A DNA stretch of 64,000 nucleotides, taken from contig CM023454.1 in NCBI GenBank assembly GCA_013339765.2, positions 142,788,593 to 142,852,592 of the forward strand. The letters are read 5' to 3'. Position numbers and translations under genes: made by a program. The notes beneath the pieces are model-generated. The model saw only the letters and a list, made by a program, of their open reading frames with translations, ran no database searches and was not told the DNA's origin. The stretch is from Haemaphysalis longicornis (lineage: Eukaryota; Arthropoda; Arachnida; Ixodida; Ixodidae). Positions 22,474 through 31,049 of this stretch are shown piece after piece. Each line of letters begins with the position of its first letter. Position 1 is the first letter of the stretch.

Positions 22474-23062
22474 TTTTAGATGCAGAGCATCTGATTCACT
22501 CGTCTTGTCCCTCCGACGTCGTCGTCGTCGTTGTCGTCGGCGTTGTCCACCCCTCCCCCATTCTCCTCGCCGCGCCAGCTGCGCTCTCCGCCGCTCACCT
22601 CCTCTCCTCTCCGATAGCGAACACTCTCTCGCGAAGGTCATTGGATTGGACTGGATGGGCTTGGACTGGCTTGGATTGGATTGGCTTGACTTGGCTTGGC
22701 TTGGATTGGATTGGATTAAAGTGGATTGTGTTGGATTGTGTTGCGTCATACCCACGGCACGTTGCGTCATAGCCGCGGCAGACGGGCTGGGGCCGGCGCA
22801 TGTGCAGTACTCTCTCTTCCGCGGTTTCCTCTCCTTCGCGCGCGCTGCGCATATAACCGGTGTGCCGTTCTCGGGCGAAGCAACATCCACGCTTGGCTGA
22901 AACACTTAGAGTCCACGCCGCTTTACAAGTACGCCAACGTCGTCATCGACTGGAACCGGCTTACGCAGTCCCCTCAACGTTATGCGCGCTATAAAACGCG
23001 CTCGCTTCGGCGCTCCGCCTATGCGTCGCTTCTACACAGGGGTTCCCGCGAAGGGAGGTGGG
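22474..23062 (+). repeat. GC-rich interspersed element with GGATT minisatellite, copy A
   Basis: It aligns by eye with 53994-54450 on the other strand. Shared blocks in order are TTTAGATGC, ATTCACTCG, CTTGTCCCT, CCCCTCCCCCATTCTCCTCG, a GGATT/GGCTT tract (22641-22735), GTGGATTGTGTTGGATTGTG, GCGCATGTGCAGTACTCTCT, GCGCATATAACCGGTGTGCC and GGTTCCCGCGAAGGGAGGTG. It is noncoding; the open frames on both strands are shadows of composition. A TATA-like ATATAA lies at 22851-22856. Copy A carries about 130 bp more than copy B before the last shared block. The class is unknown. Confidence 0.75.
22641..22735 (+). repeat. GGATT/GGCTT minisatellite tract
   Basis: Tandem pentamers mixing TTGGA, TTGGC and TTGAC over about 95 bp. 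A matching tract in complement lies at 54195-54295. The two copies have different unit numbers, as expected for a slippage-prone array inside a dispersed element. Confidence 0.85.
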
Positions 23063-23091
23063 AGTTTTTACCCGTGCATGTGGTTGGGCCT

Positions 23092-23158
23092 TTATGGCAA
23101 ATCACTGCTCGGCACTTCTGACGGCTTTCACATTGAATGTAACGGCTTTAATTTTTGA
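23092..23158 (+). repeat. 67-bp dispersed motif, copy 1 of 3
   Basis: ATGGCAAATCACTGCTCGGC, then ACTTCTGACGGCTTTCACATT and AACGGCTTTA. Matches stand at 55458-55528 (plus) and 51688-51748 (minus), sharing ATCACTGCTC, GCACTTC and GGCTTT/AGCTTT words. Confidence 0.65.
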
Positions 23159-23172
23159 AATTCTGGCTGTCC

Positions 23173-23425
23173 TAACGCTTGTTTCTCACGCACCGGTCTT
23201 GCAGACGAGGCCTGCATTGCTAGCGCTGCAAGCGATTGAGCCAAAGCTCCCTTATTTGACTCAAGAAAAGCTATCGCAGTCCACCCGACCTTTTCTGCGG
23301 AAGCCACGGTAGCCACGAAATAAATGGAATGTGCCGTTAGAATTATGGCGTTGATAACGCTTGTTTTCCGGCACCGTCTTCCAGACAAGCAACGTCGCGC
23401 TAATACTACAAGCGATGTCACTCCT
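23173..23425 (+). repeat. Diverged 181-bp tandem duplication
   Basis: TAACGCTTGTTT, GCACCG, TCTT and CAGAC, then CTxCAAGCGAT recur at 23173 and 23354 with an offset of 181 bp. The units differ at many positions. There is no coding signal. Confidence 0.55.
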
Positions 23426-23625
23426 GGCATGTCAGGCGCATCAAACCCGTCGTGTAAAACGACTGCTAACAGTTCGAAAACCTCTGAGTTTGCACCAAGT
23501 GGGGATTATTAGAAAGCGACCGAAGCATGCGGTGGCGGCGACGTAATAGGTAGAGCAAACAGGTAGGCAGAACGGCAGCGACGAGCGAAAATGATTTTAC
23601 ACGACCGCCCCCGTCGGCCTGCTCA

Positions 23626-23846
23626 AAAAATTGGGCCCATCTCCCCACGAGAGGGGACTCGAGTAAATGCGTCGCGTAGGGGGTGGGTGTATTGCGTTTG
23701 GGGGGTGGTGGTGGGGTGGTAGTGAATGTGTTAACTATTATTGTTTATTACTATTAATTGTTACTATCTCTTTCATATATTAATTATTAATTTCGTGATT
23801 TTGCGACTCGAGTCCCCCCTCGTGGAGAGATGGGCCCAATTTTTCT
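23626..23846. mobile_element. Small inverted-repeat transposon (MITE-like)
   Basis: The left arm is AAAAATTGGGCCCATCTCCC then CACGAGAGGGGACTCGAG (23626-23663). The right arm is its complement, CTCGAGTCCCCCCTCGTGGA then GAGATGGGCCCAATTTTT (23807-23846). About 140 bp of G/T- then A/T-rich filler lie between, with no ORF. Terminal repeats of about 37 bp with two or three mismatches and the small size are typical of a MITE. The exact ends and any target duplication are unclear because both flanks are A/T runs. Confidence 0.75.
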
Positions 23847-24684
23847 TTTTTTTTGTGACGCAAGAACTGAAGGCAAGGAGTCGTTGTTGTAAGTCGTTAT
23901 TCATTTATTTGTTGCTGTTGTCGTTGTATTGGACGCTGAGAACGACGGCTTCGTGGTCGCTAAAGTGTACTGTTAATGGGTCTTTAAGCAGTGGTCGTGC
24001 GTTGCAGCAACTGGTGAAGACGTACTAGATCGATGGAACTGCTGCCGTGTATAAGCAGCTTCTTGACGTAGTTTGAATGAGTCAAGGATATTAGGCGCAT
24101 TCCTACCCTTTGATTCTGTGTCGCTTTTGTGGCCGTGGGATCGAAACCAGGCGCCGAGAACTATAATTTTTTTATATAGTGTAGGGGGAGGGGTGCAGAC
24201 CTGTTGTTGAGAGCGAGGAGGGTAGCGTGATGCGGGAGAGGAGGAGTGGGGGAGAGTGCGCACCTGCGCGCTGAGCTGTTGCGGACGGACGGCGGAGGCT
24301 ACATGTGAGTTAAAGAAATGCTCTGCATTTAAAAGGAAGACAGAACCCTTGCATACACGCCCTCGAAGAAAGCTGCACAGCTGATTCAGTTTGTTTTGGA
24401 CAAAGCAACCGAGGCTGCAGCCACAAACGATTGTGCTTGCCGTGGTATGAGCCAAAGCATATCTTCACATCGTTATGTTATCGTCCGTCTGACTGTTACT
24501 TATTGAAGGGAAAATTCAGAACACAAACTTTGACGTCTAGCGTCTATGCCAGACATAGACGCTGCTGTTTAGGCCCTAAAAACCCCCTTCAGGGCGTCTG
24601 TCGGTTCTGTCTGATGGCGCGCTCGCGCCGCTGATTACGAACAAGGCGTCTGTTGGCGTTCACTGATCGTGTTGGCGAGCCGGT
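23847..24684. other. No confident gene
   Basis: The longest frame is a minus ORF at 23973-24455 (160 codons) without domains. A poly-T run lies at 23841-23853. Confidence 0.35.
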
Positions 24685-24842
24685 AAACGCCATCACGGTT
24701 AAACTCCCTGTTGGCAGACTACGCTGTTGGGACGATGGAGCTTCTTATTGGCCCCACAAACGCCATCAAGGTTAAACTCCCTGTTCGGAAGACTAGGCTA
24801 TTGGAACGATAGAGTGCCGACAGAACATGGTATTGGCCCCAC
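24685..24842 (+). repeat. Two-unit tandem repeat
   Basis: Unit 1 (24685-24757, 73 bp) and unit 2 (24758-24842, 85 bp) both begin AAACGCCATCA-GGTTAAAC, continue TCCCTGTT, and end TATTGGCCCCAC. Unit 2 has about 12 extra bases near its end. It is noncoding. Confidence 0.75.
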
Positions 24843-25246
24843 GGGTGTGCTGTGAGCCCAACAAGAAATTCTTATTGGACTTTTTGCCAGGGGCATAACA
24901 ATACAGGAACAAATTCTTAGGTAAATTCGATTTCGTTGAGGACACCGATGCCTCGCGTAAAAGTTTTATTTATAGGACTACAAGAGGCATTTTGTAGCCT
25001 TCCCTTCCCGTGCACCCAGACATCGAAACGAACCTTGTGATACACTCAAAGAAGTAGATTAGTGGAGAGTAGAATTTAAACATTCAGCACGTTTTGTTCA
25101 ATTTACGAACAGCAATTTTAGATCATTTCCCCTGGTCTATGTGGAGAGTTCATATTTAAACCTCTCAACAGGAGGTGAAATAGTGCAATGTGCGGTTTAA
25201 ACATTCAGCCTGTTTTTGTGCAATTTTGCATGCTTGCATTCACACA
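24843..25246. other. No recognisable gene
   Basis: AT-rich sequence with repeated TTTAAACATTCAGC-like words (near 25075 and 25196), possibly a weak tandem unit of about 120 bp. Confidence 0.3.
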
Positions 25247-25622
25247 CCGTTCTTTTAGGCACCCTAACGATAGGGTGCCGTGGTAACACCCCAATCGAGA
25301 AGAAATACTTTTTAGCACCCCTTTAACGGTCGTAGCACCCTTTGAAACTGTTGATTACACCCCTGAATTTTGGCACCCTCGAGGTGGGGTGCCCGAGTAT
25401 ATATTTGGGTGCTCGAAAGGTGCAAAAAGGGTACAAAATGTTCAGTACACCCTTCTAGCACCTTAAAGGGTGTAAAATGTTAAGATTTACACCCCTTAAT
25501 TTGTGGCACACTCATGATTGGGTGCCGGAGCAATGTTTTTGTCCATAAAAGGTGCAAAAAGGGTGCAAAATGTTGAGTGCACCCTTTTAGCAACTTAAAG
25601 GGTGTTAAAAAGTTTAGTGTGT
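25247..25622. mobile_element. GGGTGC/GCACCC foldback element, copy B
   Basis: Begins near CACACCGTTCTTTTAGGCACC and ends GGTGTTAAAAAGTTTAGTGTG at about 25622. The inside is a chain of GCACCC/GGGTGC pairs with an internal repeat of about 134 bp: AAAGGTGCAAAAAGGGT, then ACACCCTT and CTTAAAGGGTGT, at 25419 and again at 25553. The right terminus is the complement of copy A's left terminus (6554). It is noncoding. Directly beyond its right end the RTE remnant resumes, so it may have inserted into that LINE. Confidence 0.65.
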
Positions 25623-25624
25623 GG

Positions 25625-25800
25625 ACAGATAAGATGAAGAAGTCTGCGGAGTTAAATTGGTCACCGTTAGCTCAGGACCGGTATAATTCAAGGTTCATGG
25701 GAAGGCCTTAGCCATGCAGTGGGGTTAGATATGCTGATATGGTGACGGATGATAATAATGGCGATGATGATGATGATGATAGCGATGACAACAAGGACGA
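25625..25800 (+). mobile_element. RTE-like LINE 3' end fragment
   Basis: The translation gives KKSAELNWSPLAQDRYNSRF, then CATGCAGTGGGGTTAG and a (GAT)n run at 25748-25790. This parallels the last residues and (GAT)n tail of the RTE remnant at 28195-29226 (GPHWTGVAHD, then CTGCAGTGGGA and GATGATGATG). Only the last ~20 codons and the 3' UTR remain. Confidence 0.65.
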
Positions 25801-28190
25801 TGACACAGCAAACTCTCAAGATTTGGGGCCACCGTGGATGGAACTTGCCATTGTAGCCGCGCCTGCTTGCTTCACCTCTGTTGATGAGTTCCATCTTCAG
25901 GGCGCCGCTCGACGCGGCCGCAGTAGCCAGCTCCCTTCACTTGTGCTCTATTCTTTCTTTGCGTATTTCTTCGTTTCTGCACCTTTTTTTTCTCCTCCCA
26001 TAAATTCTCCCCGTCTTCATTAAAATCCGCGGGTATGGCGTCGTCACCGGCCGCTTTTCCTTATGTCATATACTTGAGCGACTCTCCTACTTTCGCTATA
26101 GTAACTAGTGGGACATCGCAAGTGAAGGTTGTACTCCCAATAGTTTACCCTGATATAACGTCGCTTGCATACAGTATGGTGAAGATTCGTTCTACTAAGT
26201 TATTACCTGGTTCAAGTTGTTCATAATGTTACCCTGATCCTCAAACTGAATACAAGCCGTCGTTGGCGATGGCGGGATTGCTCTTAGTCTTTAAAACTTC
26301 GTCCAATGTCTGCATTTACACCATCAAAGCCATGTTACATGCACGAATGCGGTTTGTGTTACGTCCGTTATCCAATTTAAAAAGCTCTATGAACTCAATT
26401 TGATCCACCGCAGTTCACGCTTGTTCTTACGTTTTCTTAGTTTCTAGTAATGTTCCTACATGTTGCTTTTTCCAACCCGGCTGTAGATTCTGTGATTGCC
26501 GTTCTTACGTTTTCGCTTAGCATGTCTACAGTATCCTCGTCTTCCGCGTTTAAAACCGCAAATTAGTTTGGGAGAGCTATTTTAAACTCCAACTTCCCGC
26601 ATTTGACTTACTGTATTGTGGATTTCTTACTTTTTACAAATTTACGTTTTTCTCTTCCGAGGTTCAAGCTTACCGTGCGTCTAAACATTCTATTATCGCC
26701 GCTCGTAACCTCACTTAGCACATCTACGTCCTACAGATTGCCTGGGCTGTCGCTTATAATTTACTCAACTTCGTTTTATTGTACGTCAGGGCTCTCCAAT
26801 GTCCATTTCCTATCCTAATCTTTCGTTTTTAGAAGAATGTGTTAATCAAGAGCAGGTTATTTCTCTCCACAAATTGCAGGTATCTGTCTTCGACTGTTGC
26901 GATTATCTATTTCAAAGGTTCCACAGACCTTTCTCCCTGTTGCTTCTTACCGACTTTTTGTTAAAGTCTGCCACCACAAACCAAAAGTGCGTTATTCCTT
27001 TCTTTGTTGCTCATTAGGCGTCCTCGTATAAAACGACTGGGGCTTTATCATGGTAGCTAGTTGTTGGCGCAATGGCCTGTACTATCTTCAACCGATAACG
27101 CTTCTTTAACTTGATCACAAAGGCTCCCACTCTTTCTTTTACGCTGAAGATTTCTTCCACATTGCCTGCTAATTTTCATGGAGTAGGAATAACACTCTCT
27201 GTTATTTCTTATGGAGTCCTCTGTGGCATCACATATGCCCACTAGTAAGCTCCGTGAGGCCCTCTTCGGTTTTTCTAAATTTGCTTAGCTCTGATATCCC
27301 ATATAATGTACGACACCTCCCCTAGTAGAAAAGCTAACCTTCGATCACGAGGTAGTGTTCGTGCGTTGAAAGCTGCCATGGTAAATGTTCAAAGGCGGCC
27401 TGGCCGAACCCAGAGATTCATAGTGCCCTAGGCTGTAGCGCGGGTCTGAACGCCACCATGCTCGGGTGCTCTTCAGGTGCTGGGGACAGAGGACAAAACT
27501 TTTCTTTGGCAGAATTCCGCACTTGCGTTGGTTAGGCTGAGAGAACCAGTTGTTGGGCCCAGTAAGCCCGACAACATTTCGGCCCCGCTTCAACTGGCGA
27601 ACACGCTTCTGCTGAGTTCGCGGGAAGCTCGGGCCCTGCTTAAACTCTGGCTGCGTTTCCTTTCCATCTCGCTCCGAGGTTGTTCTGGTGAGAAAGAACG
27701 GTGCGGTCTGGGACGCACAACCGACCAATGAATACAAATAAACAAGAGTGCATATCTCTAGTAGCGAGAACCCCAGAGGCAGCGGCGAAGACATCTAGAC
27801 AGACCGGCGCCACATGGACGGACGGACACGCTTCCCGTGTGTTTGCGAAAAGGAGGGAATATAAACAACTGGAAAAACCTGCTGCTATATTTTCGGAATA
27901 CGTCCGAACTCAAAAAGTACTCATAGCCTGAAAAAACGCCACCACAATTTTGATGCACAAAAAGGTGCACAGCAAGGACCTTAACATTTACATATCCGTC
28001 AGCCTACTCTTAGTTGTTTACACGCTGTTTATTAGAGCTATACATAACAACAATGGAAACAACACGAATTCACAACAACCCGCAGACTAGCCATTGTTTA
28101 GTACTCGGTACTCGAGAATTAAGCACATTCATATTGCCATAAGGGATAGACAAATTCACATAATAAACTACACTCCTTTAAATGGCATTT
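25800..28190. other. Long stretch without supported genes
   Basis: Mostly AT-rich. The largest frames are 27345-27794 (minus, 149 codons) and 27477-27731 (plus), which overlap each other and show no domain. Several short plus-strand ORFs at 26035-27017 are hydrophobic by composition. Nothing is assigned. Confidence 0.4.
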
Positions 28191-28194
28191 ATAA

Positions 28195-29226
28195 ACTCTG
28201 ATGAAACCATTGACTCAGTGTGCACCGCCACCGTTCTAAAAGCAATAAGACACAAGGGAATAGAAGTGGGCTAGATAGGACTCCTAGACGTATACTCCTA
28301 GACTCCTAGACGACATGTACAGTCAGGGAAACACTTCACAAAAACAACGATACATTTCCGACCGAAAACGAGCAAGACAGGGAAACATCATCTCCGCAAA
28401 GCTGCTGACAGCCATTATTGGAGGGGCTATTCACAAAGCTTTACTGGGAAAACAGACTATTAGGGATCAATTGAGAATACTCCAGTAGTTTTACGTTTGC
28501 AGAAGACCTAATATTGCTGAGGGGAACTACAGACCACCTGTAAAAATGCTTGAGAACTAATATCAGGAAAAATAGTACTTGTGTAAAAATAAATATAAAT
28601 AAATTTAAAATAATAAGGAATTACCCCGCATGAAGCACCATCTTCAGCTCTGGAAACGAAGCGCTAGAAGATATGAAGAATATAATTACCTCGGACAGGT
28701 GGTTAGCGCTGCTCCTAAACATGCGAAAGAAATCCCCGCAAAATAGCTAAGCGCAGGGATGAAATCGGCAAGCACTCCGAAATAATCAAACCTAAGCTAC
28801 CTCTACCACTCAAAAGAAAAATAAGGAGGAACTGTATATTGCCAGTGATGGCATTTGGAGCTGAAGCATGACGCCTTACTAAACAAGTGGAAAGCAAACT
28901 TAGACCCATGAAACGGAAGCGAGCTACCTGGCGCAAGGAAGAAACTTGAGTAGACGATGTCACAGTTCAAGTAAACGAGAAGGAATGGTTTTGGGCTCGG
29001 CATGTAGTGAGACGTACCTAGAACCGGTGAACAATTAGGGTAAAAGATTGCATACCAAGAAATATTCCTAAAATGGAACGCCAGTAACACCATGAAAGGA
29101 CGAAATACGAAAATTCAGTGGCCCACACTGGACTGGAGTGGCGCACGACATTAGTTGTTGATTGTCAATGAAGGAGGCCTTCGCCTGCAGTGGGACGGAG
29201 CAGGCAGTTGATGATGATGATAACAG
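28195..29226 (+). mobile_element. RTE-like LINE remnant
   Basis: Heavily broken RTE-group LINE. Pieces seen across frames include an RT box (VVLRFADDLILLR-like, around 28485-28530), YNYLGQVVSA (28682-28712), an RRNCILPVMAFGAE-like segment (28830-28866), and GPHWTGVAHD (29123-29152). The end is TTCGCCTGCAGTGGGACGGA followed by (GAT)n at 29210-29222. This order (FADD, YLGQ, LPVMAYGAE, GRPxxRW, short trinucleotide tail) is characteristic of RTE/BovB-type elements. Most codons are damaged. The catalytic region is recognisable only by allowing frame changes. Confidence 0.7.
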
Positions 29227-29229
29227 CGA

Positions 29230-30140
29230 TATTCCCAACCCCAGACTTGGTTGCATGCGACGTGAAACTCCAGGTGGTTTTAATAATTATCCCAAATCCA
29301 TTTCATCTAATTGTTTCTTAAATACGGAACCACTACACCTTCCCCTATACCACAGTTTAACCTTCGGCTCTTTGGCTATACGTCCTCAGGCATTTTATAA
29401 AACCGATGGGCTAGCTTATGCACTCCGTGCACCAACGAAACCGCGAGTTATATTCCGGAAAGCTTTAATTGGTTCAAATAATTCAATGAAAGGTCCGAGC
29501 CTTTCTTGCGGAAAATTATTTTTGTTTTCGGAAATGTTTCCTGTTGGGTTACTCAGCTCTTTTTTTTGAGCTCTTGAGGTTGTTGCCTAATACGTGACAT
29601 TAACAAATGTTCCATTACATCTACACAGCCGGGGTTGCTTCGTAAATCATACTACGGCAAACCCGTTCCCCAATTTCTTCTTCTGCCCACCTGTAGGTGC
29701 GTCTCAAGGGACTAGTGACATCGTTTCATACATTTACTTGCCCAGGCAGCGCATTTGTAAAGTGAAAGTTATTAAAACGTTGATATAGCAATACTTTTTT
29801 TAAATGGCGACGATAAAGGCATAATAATTGCCGTGTTTATATTCCCAAGCGAAACGTTCCAATGCGTTTTGAAGACGTCGTAGAGGAGAGTACAGAGTAG
29901 ATGGCTCTCATGGAGACATCTTGAAAACGTTTACAAGTGAACTTCTTGACACGCTTTGTAATATACTTCAGCAATTCTTCTCCGCCTAGAAGTAGCTATT
30001 TCGAGATGTTTAAGTTTGTTCGAGGCGTCTAAAGACGACTTGTGTTACATGGGTGACGAGGCACATGAAGGTTATCAGGAGAGTATCAGTGTTTATGCAA
30101 AAGGGAAAAGGCATGGAGTATAAAAGATAATCGTATAAAA
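29230..30140. other. No recognisable gene
   Basis: ORFs at 29162-29569 and 29594-29788 carry no known motif; the first begins inside the RTE tail. Nothing is assigned. Confidence 0.35.
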
Positions 30141-30263
30141 ATTTACATAATTTACAATGCGGCCATAACAGCGCACGCTGCGAGCCAGCCACTTCTTCGT
30201 CGTCCTCGTCGTCTTCTGTGATGAGCCATGATGGGGCATTGGTCGCCTAGGTGTCCCGTGACA
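30141..30263 (-). repeat. 3' LTR, truncated
   Basis: Begins TGTCACGGGACACC and matches the 5' LTR for about 123 bp, through TGTAAATT-TGTAAAT, then diverges. The final ~55 bp of the LTR, including the CA end, are missing. Confidence 0.65.
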
Positions 30264-30864
30264 TTACCCCCCCGCCCCGGTCGAAGCTGCAGCGCGGTGA
30301 CGATAGGGACGCAGATGAGCAATGTGGGAACACGCATGCCAGGCAGCATGCCCCACAAAGCTTCGTCGTCGTCGCAGATGCTTGCTCGTGACGCCACATG
30401 CGGCTGCTGTCTTCATCGTCTTTGATGGCGTAAAATGCCCCTTTCCTCGAAGGCGAGCGTCTCGTTCGAGACCGCAGTAGCATGCTGAGCTGGGTGAAGC
30501 TGAACGATGTTATGAGAATATACAGTGAAGCTCTTGCCACCAGGCATGTAAAGGATGGGTTTGGTGAGCTCCGGCCCACAGCAGCGACGCGCCCACAAAG
30601 GAATGACGAACCTGTGAGGGCTTGCTACCACGTCGGACCACAGGGCTGGGGACACGTCGTCGTCGTCGCCGTCAGGTCAACCGTCGTCGTCGGATCGGCT
30701 CGTCACGGGCTGGGGACACGGGGCGGGGGGACGTGGTCGAGTTCTTGTAGCGGTGGGGCTGGGGCTGCCCGACGCGGTTCATGCACCCTCGATGATTACA
30801 GCGATGCTGATGTGGTGCGAAGCTGGGCCGAGGACGGGGATGGCGACCCGCCCTTTCCACCAAA

Positions 30865-31042
30865 TGTAACGTGGCGGCAGAGCCAATGGCTCGAACGATG
30901 GTTGAAGGACGAGGAACGATCTATTTACAGAATTTACAATGCGGCCATAACAGCGCGCGGCGATCCAGCCACTTCTTCGTCGTCCTCGTCGTCTTCTGTG
31001 ATGAGCCATGATGGGGCATTGGCCGCCAAGGTGTCCATGACA
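30865..31042 (-). repeat. 5' LTR of the miniature element
   Basis: TG...CA ends on the minus strand, 178 bp. It shares ATGCCCCATCATGGCTCATC and GACGACGAGGACGACGAAG with the 3' LTR. The flank beyond its outer end reads ATAT on the plus strand (31043-31046), the same four bases duplicated around the gypsy element at 57140. Confidence 0.7.
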
Positions 31043-31049
31043 ATATCTA

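Larger units (their letters stand above)
30141..31042 (-). mobile_element. Miniature LTR retrotransposon (TRIM-like)
   Basis: Two direct repeats in LTR configuration flank about 600 bp. On the minus strand the 5' LTR is 31042-30865 (178 bp), starting TGTCATGGACACC and ending GCCACGTTACA, followed by TTTGGTGGAAAGGG as a possible primer-binding region. The 3' LTR begins at 30263 (TGTCACGGGACACC), preceded by the polypurine tract GGGGCGGGGGGG, and is truncated at about 30141. About 95 bp are nearly identical between the LTRs. No gag or pol is recognisable inside. It must have relied on enzymes from another LTR element. Confidence 0.7.

Noticed and set aside
22435..22905. 156-codon minus ORF and 148-codon plus ORF with SNPSQ-like repeats
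   Set aside because: Their repeats are translations of the GGATT minisatellite. Both strands are open because of composition.
27345..27794. 149-codon minus ORF starting with a hydrophobic segment
   Set aside because: The signal-peptide-like start is not followed by any recognised domain, and an ORF of similar quality overlaps on the plus strand.
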